A stretch of DNA of 64,000 nucleotides from UBA2561 sp964577275 (GTDB lineage: Bacteria > Bacteroidota > Bacteroidia > Cytophagales > Thermoflexibacteraceae), in assembly GCA_964577275.1 (NCBI GenBank), contig CAZNYR010000003.1, positions 19,861 through 83,860 of the forward strand. Reading direction: 5' to 3'. Under the pieces are notes generated by a model that saw nothing but the letters and a program-made list of their open reading frames with translations, did not search any database and was not told where the DNA came from. Positions 34,844 to 44,437 of the stretch are shown here, piece after piece. Numbering within the stretch: position 1 is the first letter of the stretch; each line of letters opens with the position of its first letter. The position numbers were made by a program, and so were the translations under genes.

Positions 34844-36886
34844 TTACACCCGAATTCCTATCACCAAAATATCATCTCGTTGTTCTACGCCATCCATGTG
34901 CATGGCGAGTTGATGTTTTAATGTTTCTTTTTGTTCGGCTAAGGAATGATGCTGGATTTCTTGTAATAAATCCAATAAGCGTTTTTCCGAAAAACTTTGG
35001 CGTTTTCTGTTATTTTGGTCTGCATAGCCATCCGAACACAGATACAATGGCATGGAATTTTGATGTATTATTTCAACTTGTTCAAACACTTTTTGGGTAT
35101 TTTTTGTTGATTTTATTCGACCGCCTATGGCTTTTCTATTTCCTGCTATTTTTTCTGTTTTGCCATTTTGCAAAATATAAAGCGGTCTTTTTGCTCCTGA
35201 AAACACTATTTTTTCGGTATCTATTCTCACCACGACCAAATCCATTCCATTCATATCGCCCGTTTGCTCTTGTTGTAATAAAAATTGAATTTGTGTATGA
35301 AGTTCCTCAAGAATTTCTTTGGGTTCAAGAATTTGTAAGGTGCGAATAATGCGGTCAAGCAGGGAATTACCTATCATCGTCATAAAAGCACCAGACACGC
35401 CATGTCCCGTACAATCAGCAACTACCAAAAAGCGATGCTGGCGTATCTGGTCAGCCCACCAAAAATCACCTGAAACCACGTCTTTGGGCATATACAAAAT
35501 AAAATATTCCTCAAAGATTCCATCCATTTTGTTTTTGGGGGGCAAAATGGCTTTTTGAATAAGTCTTGCGGACCGAATACTTTGTGAAATTTTGGTGCTA
35601 TAAAATTCTAAGGTTTGATTTTTTTCGGCTAATAAATCTCGTTGTGCCGAAATCTCCTCTTGGATTTGGCGTAGCTCTTCGTTTTGGACTTGTATTTCTT
35701 CTTGTTGGTTCTGAATTTCGATGTTTTGTGTTGCCAACAAGTGATTGGCTTTTCGTTTTTGATAAAATCCAATGCCCACCAACAAGGAAAAAATTAAAAA
35801 CACAGCAATTAGTAATAAATATAGTTTTTGTTGTAATTTTTGTTGTTCATTGTCTTTTTTTAACAATTCATTTTCGATTCTAAAATCATAGTTTGCCTTT
35901 ATCTGATTTGTTTTCTTTTGTGTTTCTATTATTTTGATGCTGTCGTTCAGGGCAACTGCTTTTTCAAAATATTCTAATGCTTTTTCAAAATTTCGTTGTT
36001 TTTTGTAGAACAATGAATAGGTCGTGTGGAGTTTATAAATGAGTTCGTATTCTTGTTTGATGAGTGCTTTTGCTTTTTCCAAATTTTCTTGGGCTTTTGT
36101 CATTTTGCCCAACTCTGTGAGTGCCTGTGCATTACAAATGCTTGTATAAATAATATTATATGGGTCGAGCGTGTCTTTTTCATTCATTTGAATGGCTTTT
36201 GTAAAATATTGAGAGGCTTGGGCGTATTTTTTTTGTGCCAAATAAACCTCTCCTGTGGTAATATGAAAAAGCATTAAATTTGCAAAACGCTTTGTTTTTT
36301 GTCGCTCTTCGAGGGCAAAAGCCATCGAAAGATTCGTTAATGCCTTTTCATATTCTTGGGCATACAGATACGTATTTGCTTTATTATTGTGCATATAGGG
36401 CAGTCGAGGATGCTGGGTATCAATACTGGAATAAGTTTCAATGGCTTTTTGATAATATTCTAAGGCTTTCGGATAATCTTGTTGGTCGTTATATCTATCC
36501 CCAATGCTGGTATAGATACGCCCTTTTAGGTTTTGGTCGTGGGTTTGGTCAATGACTTTGAGTGCATCAAACAAACACGCTAAGGCATCAGCATAGTTTT
36601 GGATGCGAGAGAGATAATAGTTTTTTTGATTTTGGGCGAGGCAATATTGCCGAACTAAATGCTTTTTATCCTGACTCATATCTATCGCCTGATTGATATA
36701 ATGAAGAGCAAAAACAATCGAATCTTTCCGTATTTGTTCACTTAACTCCATCAGAGCCACAACCCGAACAGAATCGCTACTATTTTTCTGGGAAATCACG
36801 GCTTTTAGACTGTCGATTTTTGTTTTTTGGGCAAAAATGCTTCCAAAACTTACATAAAGTACGAGGATACAAAAAACCTTTTTCAT
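34844..36886 (-). CDS. TPR-containing SpoIIE PP2C phosphatase (convergent paralogue)
   Basis: 680 residues with the same plan as its plus-strand neighbour: signal peptide (MKKVFCILVLYVSFGSIFA), TPRs at about 60-330 (IYTSIGDRYNDQQDYPKALE; YFTKAIQMNEKDTLDPYNII), one transmembrane helix (LYLLLIAVFLIFSLLVGIGF), coiled coil, then SpoIIE/PP2C with VVSGDFWWADQI, VVADCTGHGVSGAFMTMIGN, LCSDGYADQNN and RDDILVIGIRV. A good promoter lies upstream. Sequence outside the catalytic module differs, so it likely answers to a different signal. Confidence 0.88.
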   Translation of the reverse strand: MKKVFCILVLYVSFGSIFAQKTKIDSLKAVISQKNSSDSVRVVALMELSEQIRKDSIVFALHYINQAIDMSQDKKHLVRQYCLAQNQKNYYLSRIQNYADALACLFDALKVIDQTHDQNLKGRIYTSIGDRYNDQQDYPKALEYYQKAIETYSSIDTQHPRLPYMHNNKANTYLYAQEYEKALTNLSMAFALEERQKTKRFANLMLFHITTGEVYLAQKKYAQASQYFTKAIQMNEKDTLDPYNIIYTSICNAQALTELGKMTKAQENLEKAKALIKQEYELIYKLHTTYSLFYKKQRNFEKALEYFEKAVALNDSIKIIETQKKTNQIKANYDFRIENELLKKDNEQQKLQQKLYLLLIAVFLIFSLLVGIGFYQKRKANHLLATQNIEIQNQQEEIQVQNEELRQIQEEISAQRDLLAEKNQTLEFYSTKISQSIRSARLIQKAILPPKNKMDGIFEEYFILYMPKDVVSGDFWWADQIRQHRFLVVADCTGHGVSGAFMTMIGNSLLDRIIRTLQILEPKEILEELHTQIQFLLQQEQTGDMNGMDLVVVRIDTEKIVFSGAKRPLYILQNGKTEKIAGNRKAIGGRIKSTKNTQKVFEQVEIIHQNSMPLYLCSDGYADQNNRKRQSFSEKRLLDLLQEIQHHSLAEQKETLKHQLAMHMDGVEQRDDILVIGIRV

Positions 36887-36911
36887 GGGTATTTATTTTT
36901 ATATTCACAGT

Positions 36912-36941
36912 CAAAGGTAGGCTGTAAAAAACTTAGTTTCA
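36912..36941 (-). promoter_or_regulatory. Promoter of the minus-strand TPR-SpoIIE gene
   Basis: Minus strand: TTG at 36941-36939, 19 bases, then TACCTTTG at 36919-36912. This fits the Bacteroidota sigma consensus TTTG-N19-TAnnTTTG well. Expected start near 36906, about 20 bases from the ATG at 36886. Confidence 0.65.
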
Positions 36942-37010
36942 ATGAATTATTAGTTTACGCGATATTTCGGGCAAAGATATGACCAAAACTTGCGGAAAAC
37001 ATGATAATAC

Positions 37011-37047
37011 AAAAAAACCCTTTCTTGATGCTAAGATAGGGTTTTTT
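37011..37047 (-). terminator. Intrinsic terminator of the S41 protease gene
   Basis: On the minus strand CCCTATCTT pairs with AAGAAAGGG (one mismatch) and is followed by seven T residues. It begins 28 bases beyond the stop at 37075. Confidence 0.75.
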
Positions 37048-37074
37048 GTGTGTGCGTTCCAAAGTGTTTGTCGG

Positions 37075-38724
37075 CTATTTGATTGCCAGAATCTTGCGAT
37101 AACGGGTCGTATCTGCCAATAATTCAAGTGCTTCTTTGATGTCGGGGTCGTTATCAAATTCGGCTTCGGTTTTGCCTTTTTCCCAGTAATAGCGAGAAAT
37201 AATTTCTTGTTCTAATCGCTCTCGGATTTCATCCTTAAACTTTTGTAAATCTGTATTTTTGTTGTGCGAAACCTGTTTTTTGAGGGCGATGATTTGCGTC
37301 TTGACTGCCTCATAATATTTTTCTTTTCTGGCATTTTCTTCTAATGTTTGGATGGTGCGCTCCACTTCGGTCGTATAATCGAAATCTTTATTTTGCAACC
37401 ACTTCACAAAGGCATTATATTCGGCATCAGACAAGGCAAAATCTTTGGGTAAAACTAATTGAGAATGTTCTTCCCTGTATTTGGTGGCATAATCAAATAT
37501 CAAATTTTTGGCTTCCAAGCTCGCCGTAATTTTTGCCCAATCGGAATGTTCGGGTTCAATATCTGGCTTTACGCCTGCGCCATCATAAACCGTTCGTCCA
37601 TTTCGAGTTTTGAAGGCAGTACGCAAGGAATCAGGGAATTTACTCACCGTTCCGTCTGCATTTCGGTGACTGTAATCAATCGCCTGAATGCATCGTCCGC
37701 TGGGAATGTAATATTTAGCAACCGTAACTTTTACTTTAGAATTATACGATAATGACCGCGTAGCTTGCACCAATCCTTTGCCGTAAGAATTTTCGCCAAT
37801 CAGAACGCCTCTGTCGTAATCCTGAATCACGCCCGCCACGATTTCGGCTGCCGAAGCACTTCCGCCACTGACCAAAACAACGACAGGAATTTGGGTATCT
37901 GCTGGCGCATTCGGGGCGGTATAAACTTTGTTCCATTCCTTCACTTTTCCGCGTGTACTGACGATTTCGATGCCTTTATCCACAAAAATATTAGAAACAT
38001 TAATCGCCTCGCTTAATAAACCACCGGGATTGCCTCGCAAGTCCAGCACAATATTTTTTGCGCCTTTTTCTTTGAGCGCAACCAAAGCATCACGCACTTC
38101 CTTGCCCGCATTTTGTGTAAAATCCGTGAGTTGAATCATGCCCACCTCATCGGTTAGCATTCCATAATAAGGGACATTATTCATCACGATTTTTTCTCGT
38201 ATGAGCTTGACCTCGAAGGGCTTAGGCTTTCCGTACCGCTCAACAAACAAGGAAACTTCCGTTCCCGATTGTCCTTTCAGGTATTTGCTAAGTTGCTCGG
38301 AGGTTTTGCCTTTCATGTCTTGTCCATTGATTTTGAGGATTTTATCGCCAATACGCAAGCCCGCCCGATGTGCGGCAAATCCCTCAAAAGGCATCATAAT
38401 TACGGCATATCCTTGATGGGTTTCGACCGAAGCCCCAATGCCACTATATTCGCCAAGTGTCATGGTGCGATAGTCTTCGATTTTGTCTTCGGGAATATAA
38501 TTGGTATAAGGGTCAAGCGATTTGAGCATGGCTTCGATGCCTGTTTCCATCAAATTTGTGGGGCTGATTTCATCCACATAATACCGATTGACTTCTTTGT
38601 AGAGTGTGGCGAAAATATCCAGATTTCGGACAATTTCAAAATACTTGTCGTGTGGTTCGCCGAATGCCAGCGTAACGAAAATCGCCATCCCAACAATAGG
38701 ATAAAGAAATAATTTTTTTTTCAT
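37075..38724 (-). CDS. C-terminal processing peptidase, S41 family
   Basis: 549 residues. Signal/anchor (LFLYPIVGMAIFVTLAF), a helical N-terminal region, a PDZ domain at about 85-165 (GASVETHQGYAVIMMPFEGF, HRAGLRIGDKILKINGQDM), and the S41 protease core: NIVLDLRGNPGGLLSEAINV, SGGSASAAEIVAGVIQDYD with the catalytic Ser, and GENSYGKGLVQATRSL with the catalytic Lys. Ctp proteases cut the C-termini of periplasmic proteins. A C-terminal helical extension (about 410-549) is common in the phylum. Confidence 0.92.
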   Translation of the reverse strand: MKKKLFLYPIVGMAIFVTLAFGEPHDKYFEIVRNLDIFATLYKEVNRYYVDEISPTNLMETGIEAMLKSLDPYTNYIPEDKIEDYRTMTLGEYSGIGASVETHQGYAVIMMPFEGFAAHRAGLRIGDKILKINGQDMKGKTSEQLSKYLKGQSGTEVSLFVERYGKPKPFEVKLIREKIVMNNVPYYGMLTDEVGMIQLTDFTQNAGKEVRDALVALKEKGAKNIVLDLRGNPGGLLSEAINVSNIFVDKGIEIVSTRGKVKEWNKVYTAPNAPADTQIPVVVLVSGGSASAAEIVAGVIQDYDRGVLIGENSYGKGLVQATRSLSYNSKVKVTVAKYYIPSGRCIQAIDYSHRNADGTVSKFPDSLRTAFKTRNGRTVYDGAGVKPDIEPEHSDWAKITASLEAKNLIFDYATKYREEHSQLVLPKDFALSDAEYNAFVKWLQNKDFDYTTEVERTIQTLEENARKEKYYEAVKTQIIALKKQVSHNKNTDLQKFKDEIRERLEQEIISRYYWEKGKTEAEFDNDPDIKEALELLADTTRYRKILAIK

Positions 38725-38906
38725 GAAATATACAATTTGAGAAGTTAGGGATTTTTATAACGTGCTAATATCCATACGGTTAAGTGTACGATGATTCGGT
38801 TCTGAAAGTTAGTATCTCCCAAAACCTCACCATCCATGCCCTAAAATAATCAAACTTATCTCCATTTTATGTTAAAATCCAAAAAAGTACGCAGGAAATC
38901 ATTGCT

Positions 38907-38935
38907 TTTGTCAAAAAATAAATAAAGTACATTTG
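38907..38935 (+). promoter_or_regulatory. Plus-strand promoter pointing into the 3' end of the WYL gene
   Basis: TTTG at 38907-38910, 17 bases, then TACATTTG at 38928-38935. It is close to the phylum consensus. No plus-strand gene follows it; the transcript would run into the WYL gene in antisense. Confidence 0.4.
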
Positions 38936-39006
38936 CTCAAGAAATGAGGCTTTTGAGGGGTTGATACTTATGAATTATAAATCAATAAATAAGGCAGTTA
39001 GCCTTT

Positions 39007-40032
39007 TTACGCATAAACCGCCTGCTCAGTTTCGTAATGTTGTAAGGTTTTTATCAGTTCGGTACGGATAATTTCGGCAAGGCTTTGCGGATGAACCACA
39101 CTGACATTTGCGCCGTAACTCAACAACTGCATTTTCAGTTCATAATTCACAATGACCTCAATTTCAATCATATAAGTTTGCTCCGAATCTTCCAAAACGC
39201 GTTGAGTCGTGTGCAGCGGTTGCACTTTCAGATATTGCCCTTGCGAAGGCGAAAATCGTAAAACAACCTTTTCGGGAGCTTGGTCTAAGACCGAAACACC
39301 GATGCAGTGCTTATAAAAACTCTGGGCATCAAACTTGGCTTGGGTCGGGGCGATATAAGAGCGTTCAGTGGTCGAAATATGAACAATTCTGTCCAATGCA
39401 AAAATCCTAACTTGTTGATACTCTTCGACATAGCCAATGACATACCACATATTTTTGTATTCTTTCAATAAATATGGATGAATCGTATAATACTTTTGGT
39501 GGTCAGAATTGAATTTTTTATAGACCATTTCCGCTGGAGTTTTGGAAGTAATCAATGTAATTAAATCACTCAGAAGCTCACTTCCCTTGTAATATGGCGA
39601 TTTATCAATCTGAATAAAATTGTGCATCTTCCGCATATCATCGCCCAAATTTCGGGTAATTTCAAGTCCGTCCAATACCTTATCGACCGCATCAGAAAAT
39701 TCATCAAAAATTGGCAAATCCCTAAATTCACCCAAAATCGTTTCGACAAAACTAAGTGCCAGTAAATTGCGTTCCGATAAATTTACCGATAAAAATTTAT
39801 ACTTTTTATCCGAATATTCATATCCATTGCATCGCCGATTATAAATAATTGGCGCATCAAATTCGATACGCATCGCTCCGATGTCCTTTTCGATGGTCGA
39901 AGCGGAAACAACCCCAAATTTTTCTTTGCAAGCCTCCAATAATTCTTCTTTTGTGGGGAAAGGCTTGTGTTTGCTCCGCAACATTTGGTCTATCAGCATG
40001 TAACGGAAAAAAGGCAGTTTGGTACTTGGCAT
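39007..40032 (-). CDS. WYL-domain transcriptional regulator
   Basis: 341 residues. A helix-turn-helix region at the N-terminus (FFRYMLIDQMLRSKHKPFPT, then KEELLEACKEKFGVVSASTI) and a WYL domain in the middle (KYYTIHPYLLKEYKNMWYVI with the W-Y pattern, then EEYQQVRIFALDRIVHI). A C-terminal WCX-like segment follows (KVVLRFSPSQGQYLKVQPLH). WYL proteins sense nucleic acid or nucleotide ligands and control stress, DNA-repair or phage-defence genes. No target gene is evident next to it. The upstream DUF983 gene is divergent. Confidence 0.88.
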   Translation of the reverse strand: MPSTKLPFFRYMLIDQMLRSKHKPFPTKEELLEACKEKFGVVSASTIEKDIGAMRIEFDAPIIYNRRCNGYEYSDKKYKFLSVNLSERNLLALSFVETILGEFRDLPIFDEFSDAVDKVLDGLEITRNLGDDMRKMHNFIQIDKSPYYKGSELLSDLITLITSKTPAEMVYKKFNSDHQKYYTIHPYLLKEYKNMWYVIGYVEEYQQVRIFALDRIVHISTTERSYIAPTQAKFDAQSFYKHCIGVSVLDQAPEKVVLRFSPSQGQYLKVQPLHTTQRVLEDSEQTYMIEIEVIVNYELKMQLLSYGANVSVVHPQSLAEIIRTELIKTLQHYETEQAVYA

Positions 40033-40241
40033 AATAATTATCGTTTTGATTTGCTTACAAAATAAGGCGTGTACTTCGTAAACTATTTACGCACTTGGCA
40101 AAAACATCCTCTAAAAATACGAAATAACTACGTAAAATACTGCTATCTCATAAATTAAATCTCTGATGACTTTTTGTTACTTACTTAAACGGGCGTAAGT
40201 ATTTCGCAAAATTTGTACGCAATATAATCTACAAATCATCT

Positions 40242-40249
40242 TACTTTTG
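40242..40249 (+). promoter_or_regulatory. Promoter -7 box of the DUF983 gene
   Basis: TACTTTTG matches TAnnTTTG. The start would be near 40255, about 20 bases before ATG 40277, and argues against the TTG at 40247, which lies inside the box. Confidence 0.5.
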
Positions 40250-40276
40250 TGTGTCAAAAAAAATACACCTAAATCC

Positions 40277-40663
40277 ATGACAAGACCAACCAAATTAAAC
40301 GCAATCGCCCAATGCAAATGCCCCCGATGTCGGCGAGGAAAAATGTTCAAAACAGGCTTGTTCAGCACTCAATTTATGGCAATGCACGAAAAATGTCCGA
40401 ATTGTGGTTTCCGATTTGAAATCGAACCCTCATTTTTTCAGGGAGCGATGTACGTGAGTTATGCCTTTTCGGTGGCGATGTTTGTCATTGTATTTGCACT
40501 GACGACTATTTTATTACAAAAGCCTGATATTCAGGTATATATGACCAATATTATCGTTACCGTAATTTTGTTTATTCCCTTTTCATTTCGGTATTCTCGT
40601 GCGGTATTTTTGCATCTTTTTGGGGGCGTAAAATACGAAAATCCCCAAGATTCAGAGGTTTAA
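40277..40663 (+). CDS. DUF983 family membrane protein
   Basis: 128 residues. The N-terminal zinc-ribbon-like part has two CxxC pairs (QCKCPRCRRGKMF and HEKCPNCGFRFEIE), followed by two transmembrane helices (YAFSVAMFVIVFALTTILL and IIVTVILFIPFSFRYSRAVF). This is the DUF983 plan; the function is not known. ATG 40277 is taken over the TTG at 40247 because the latter overlaps the likely promoter. Confidence 0.85.
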   Translation: MTRPTKLNAIAQCKCPRCRRGKMFKTGLFSTQFMAMHEKCPNCGFRFEIEPSFFQGAMYVSYAFSVAMFVIVFALTTILLQKPDIQVYMTNIIVTVILFIPFSFRYSRAVFLHLFGGVKYENPQDSEV

Positions 40664-40673
40664 AACCAAAATA

Positions 40674-40705
40674 AAACGCTCAAAATTCGGAAATCTTGAG
40701 CGTTT
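40674..40705. terminator. Bidirectional terminator between convergent genes
   Basis: AAACGCTCAA (40674-40683) pairs with TTGAGCGTTT (40696-40705). It serves the DUF983 gene (stop 40663) and the minus-strand gene ending at 40730. Confidence 0.7.
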
Positions 40706-40729
40706 ACTTTGTGGGGTGGCGGACTGGAT

Positions 40730-41638
40730 TTAGGGATTAAAAATCTCGCCGTATCGTTCGATAAAATGTTGTACGGCACGGCTCAAATTATCGCCTCGAG
40801 AGGTTTTGAGCGTGCTTTGTGTAGGTTTTCCGATAGTCAAGGCGCGTCCCGTTCGCTCAAAAGTTGCCTCCTGCGTTCCGAAAAAAATGCGTTCATAATC
40901 GCTTTCATAAATCGCCCACGCCCAGCCTTGCGGTTTTGCCAAATGGATTTTGATGGCATTTTTATCCGCCAAATTAATCATGGATTCAAATGCCAATCCT
41001 TTTCCCTTTCGTCTGATTTTCAGTACGCCCTTATTTTTGCCGTAAGTATCGGTCTTGATTTCGTATGTATAGTGCTGATTCTGAACTTTTAGCTCGCCCG
41101 TAAGTTTGGTTTTGGGTTGGGGCGGATTGCCAATAACAGCAAAACTGGGGTAATATTGAGCGATAAATCTTCGGATAACGGATTCTATCAAATTTTGGGT
41201 CGAAGTTTGTCCCGAATAAGTTTGAAAAAGGATAGTTTCGGGGACTTTTGCCTGATTTTCGGGCTTGGTCATCATTTCGCCTTTGATGATATAATTTACT
41301 TTATTTGCCTGAAAATCAGCTCGTAAATACTCATCCAGCATCGCCGACCAGATATAACCTTCTTGAATTGCGCCCAAAATCTTAACCGCCCGCAAGTTCC
41401 CCCCATCTAATTTGGTAAAAACCGATGTGCTATAAACGATGTGCGATGTGGGTGCTTGATTGGGGTGCGTTTGTGTGGTACGAATAACCAAACGGTCGCC
41501 TTTTTCGGCAGGCTGGAGCTGATAAAGAAACGTATGTCCTTTGTAGTCCCATGTTCCTGTAAAGTGTTGAGCTTCAAGCCTTTGTAAGGCAATTATGCTA
41601 AAAAAAATGCCCCATAAAATGCCATATTTCTGTATCAT
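40730..41638 (-). CDS. Secreted protein of unknown function
   Basis: 302 residues. Signal peptide (MIQKYGILWGIFFSIIALQR, cut near EAQ), then a beta-rich body. FTGTWDYKGHTFLYQLQPAE at the start resembles lipocalin-like beta strands; a middle part (KAGVLKIRRKGKG-type Lys-rich region) is basic. No catalytic motif is recognised and I cannot place it in a family. It lies between a DUF983 gene (convergent) and the restriction-modification locus, from which it is separated by 56 bases. Confidence 0.6.
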   Translation of the reverse strand: MIQKYGILWGIFFSIIALQRLEAQHFTGTWDYKGHTFLYQLQPAEKGDRLVIRTTQTHPNQAPTSHIVYSTSVFTKLDGGNLRAVKILGAIQEGYIWSAMLDEYLRADFQANKVNYIIKGEMMTKPENQAKVPETILFQTYSGQTSTQNLIESVIRRFIAQYYPSFAVIGNPPQPKTKLTGELKVQNQHYTYEIKTDTYGKNKGVLKIRRKGKGLAFESMINLADKNAIKIHLAKPQGWAWAIYESDYERIFFGTQEATFERTGRALTIGKPTQSTLKTSRGDNLSRAVQHFIERYGEIFNP

Positions 41639-41694
41639 ATTTTGATGTGCTTTTTTTGTAAAACGTAAAATTGTAACGATTCAGTATTCTTTTC

Positions 41695-44125
41695 TCATCT
41701 TTTCAGAAATTCAAATTCATATACTTTTGGCTCGATTTTTTGGGCTAAAATTTTTAACTTATCTCGCAGATTATCAATAAGTTGTGTGTATTTTTTGTCA
41801 TCAGATTTCGGGTTCATTCTTCCCTTAGAATTTCTACCCTGAAAATACGCTCTAATATCATAAAAACTTGCATTTGCATTTACATTCGGTTGTTTGTGAT
41901 AGTATTTCCAAAGTTCACGCCCCGCATCAAAAACTGCGGTGGCTTCTGCCGAAAATTGCAGCGGTGTAGTTCTATGCTTTTCCTTTTCTAATAAAGTCCC
42001 GTTGCCTTCCATTTTGAGTTTGCCTTTGATGAAATCAGTCATAAAATGGCTTTCAAACCTATCTTGAGCATCGACTTCGTATTCCGTAAACGGAATCCAG
42101 TGGTTAGTTGATTTTTCTAAAATACTAACTTTATTTTGACTATGAAATAATGAAAATGCTAGGCAATCGTTTTTAAAATCAATATCATTTTTCCATTCAT
42201 TATTAGGTTCTATGAATTGGTCACGGTCATTGAGCCAACTTGCATCAACAGAATGCCGAACTGTAAAATACACAGATATTTCTATTAAATTATTTGCAGT
42301 TATTGGTAAATAATAAACATGTCTTGTACCTATATTAATCAATAAAAATAAAAGGTTGATTTTGGAAATCAGGAGCAGGACTTGGTAAATATCCTATTAT
42401 TTGATTTGAACTTTTATCATAAAAAATTTTAATCCATTTATTAATACTATTTGGCAAATCTCCATAAAAATTTTTAACACCCAAAAAATCACCTTTTTTA
42501 TCATAAATATCAGTAGGAATGATATTTATTTTTGATTTTATTGCAGTATTCCAAAGAGTAAAACCAATAGGAAATTTGCCTTTTACATTATCAAAAGTTT
42601 CAGCAGGTACAATAAAGCCATTCACATAGTCAGCTAAAAAGAAATCTTTAAACTTTTTAAAATTTGAGCCATTTACAAATTTAACTTTTGAAAATTGTCC
42701 TAAAATGCAGCCTTGTATTTTTTCATAAATGATTGCCATAAAAAGTGCAAAAATTTCATTTGAGGCACTGCCAATTTTAGCATTTAATTGTTCTTTAATT
42801 TTAAAATCAGTAGTTACACCTGCTTTATTTTCTCCAGTTCCAGTAACTGTTTTTGTTGTTGTCGCCTCTGCATACGGAGGATTAATATAAACAATCAATT
42901 TTTTACGTTTTTCCGTATCGTTGATAATGTCTTGCAGACTTTGAGGTAATTTTGTAAATTCATCATTCAAAAAATCAAACTGAAACACGTTGTTTTTCAA
43001 TAAATTTGCACCGTGTTCGATACGCTCGTGCATTACATTTACATCGGCTTGGTCTAATGTAGATGCGTAAATGTTGTATTTATTGGTCAGTCCCGCCAAA
43101 AGATTTCCCGTTCCTGCTGCACAATCCCAAATAGTATAGTCGTCTTGCCAGTTTTCGCCCAAATAATCGGTCAAGTATTTTTGAGAAAGTTCTACCCAAA
43201 TTCGTGGCGTAAAAAAAGCCCCTTTTCGTTCTCTAATATCTTGAGGCGTGAGTAAATCTCTACGTTCGATGATATAATCCTGAAACTCCTCTAAGGGCGG
43301 GCGTTTGTAGAGTTTCCAAAAGTTTTGGTAAATAATATGGTCTTTGATGGGGATAGAGGCATCAAATATTTGCTTGAGGTATTGTTTTGGTATTCGGTAT
43401 TCTTGCCTATCAAACATTACAAATAAATTCTTTTTGATAGAAATATTGTCTAATATGCTATCGGTATCTTTGTCGTCCACAAAAAGGTCGGCAAGGTAAA
43501 AATCGTTATCAAAAATATTCATTTTTTTGAGGTCGTCCCAATTTACATCAATAATGGGTTTGATAACTTCGACCCAACGCAAATAAATAGGCACAAAATT
43601 ATTTTTATCAATCTTTATTTTGCTTGTCGTGGTGGCATTGGCTATGTTGTTTTTGATAAATGTTCTTAATTCTTTATCGTCTTTTTGATAATCAAAAATG
43701 TAGGTATTTTCTTTGAGCGTACTTTCAATGCGTTCTTTGATGAGCTGAAACTCTTTTGTTTCGTGGTTGCTTGGCGTTACGTTCCAGTTAAAATCATTGA
43801 GATAAAAAATATCTTGAACGCTGTTGTAATCCACAAAAGCGATTTTTTTGAAGTCAAACGCACCCAAAAACGCAGGAGGCAATGTTTTATCAAAAGTTCG
43901 TGCCTTGCCGATAGTCAGAATGAGTTGTACAAACATGGTCGGCACATCAAAATTTCCTGTTTTGGCTTCTGCCCACAGCAAGGGTACTCTTCCGAATAAA
44001 ACATCTTGTTTTGGAAAAATGGTAAAGTCAATATTTCCCAGAATTTCGGTCGTGTCAAATTCTTTGAAATAGTCTGCCCCGACCTTATTTTTTAGTTCTT
44101 CTTCACGAATGTTTTGATATTTCAT
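41695..44125 (-). pseudogene. Split adenine-specific DNA methyltransferase / type IIG-like restriction enzyme
   Basis: Two overlapping frames appear to be one gene broken by a frameshift. Frame A (42335-44125, 596 residues) has the methyltransferase: WDCAAGTGNLLAGLTNKYNI (SAM-binding motif I) and YINPPYAEATTT (catalytic motif IV, NPPY), preceded by an N-terminal region with REEELKNKVGADYFKEFD. It ends PFIFID-stop at 42335. Frame B (41695-42342, 215 residues) starts only at a TTG inside that overlap and continues as NIGTRHVYYLPITANN, which looks like the C-terminal target-recognition part; its first ATG comes about 90 codons later. Together 811 residues, a plausible single enzyme. A one-base indel near the T-rich 42337-42355 explains it; sequencing error is equally possible. 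It is more AT-rich than its neighbours. Confidence 0.78.
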
Positions 44126-44437
44126 TTTTTGTAGTAGGTATTTTCGGTTTATTGTTGAACTTGTCGCTCACGGTTTGCGTGCATGAGAAGTAGCGAATTA
44201 ACAAGCATTTCTTATTTTTAAGTACACAAGCCGAGTTTTTTAGGTCTTTCGCCAATGTCTGTTTTTATTAAAATGGCTATGAACATCCCGTCTAAATGCA
44301 ATAATACCCATTATTTTCAAAAAAAATTTCGTTTATATGGGTTTTGTCCAAACCTTTATCCAGCCATCGACTATTCAAATATTATTCTTGATGTATGAAA
44401 ATAGATGATGTAATTTTTATACTAAAAAGTATGATTT
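44126..44437. other. Gene-free interval upstream of the methylase, with an imperfect inverted repeat
   Basis: 312 bases between the methylase start and the DUF5686 gene's 3' end. An imperfect inverted repeat is seen about 44158-44210: CTTGTCGCT near its start and AGCGAATTAACAAG near its end. Otherwise AT-rich with no clear gene. It could mark the boundary of a transferred segment. Confidence 0.35.

Noticed and set aside
41695..42342. Independent 215-residue protein gene
   Set aside because: It has no ATG near its start, overlaps the methylase by 8 bases and continues its sequence logically, so a frameshifted C-terminus is a better reading.
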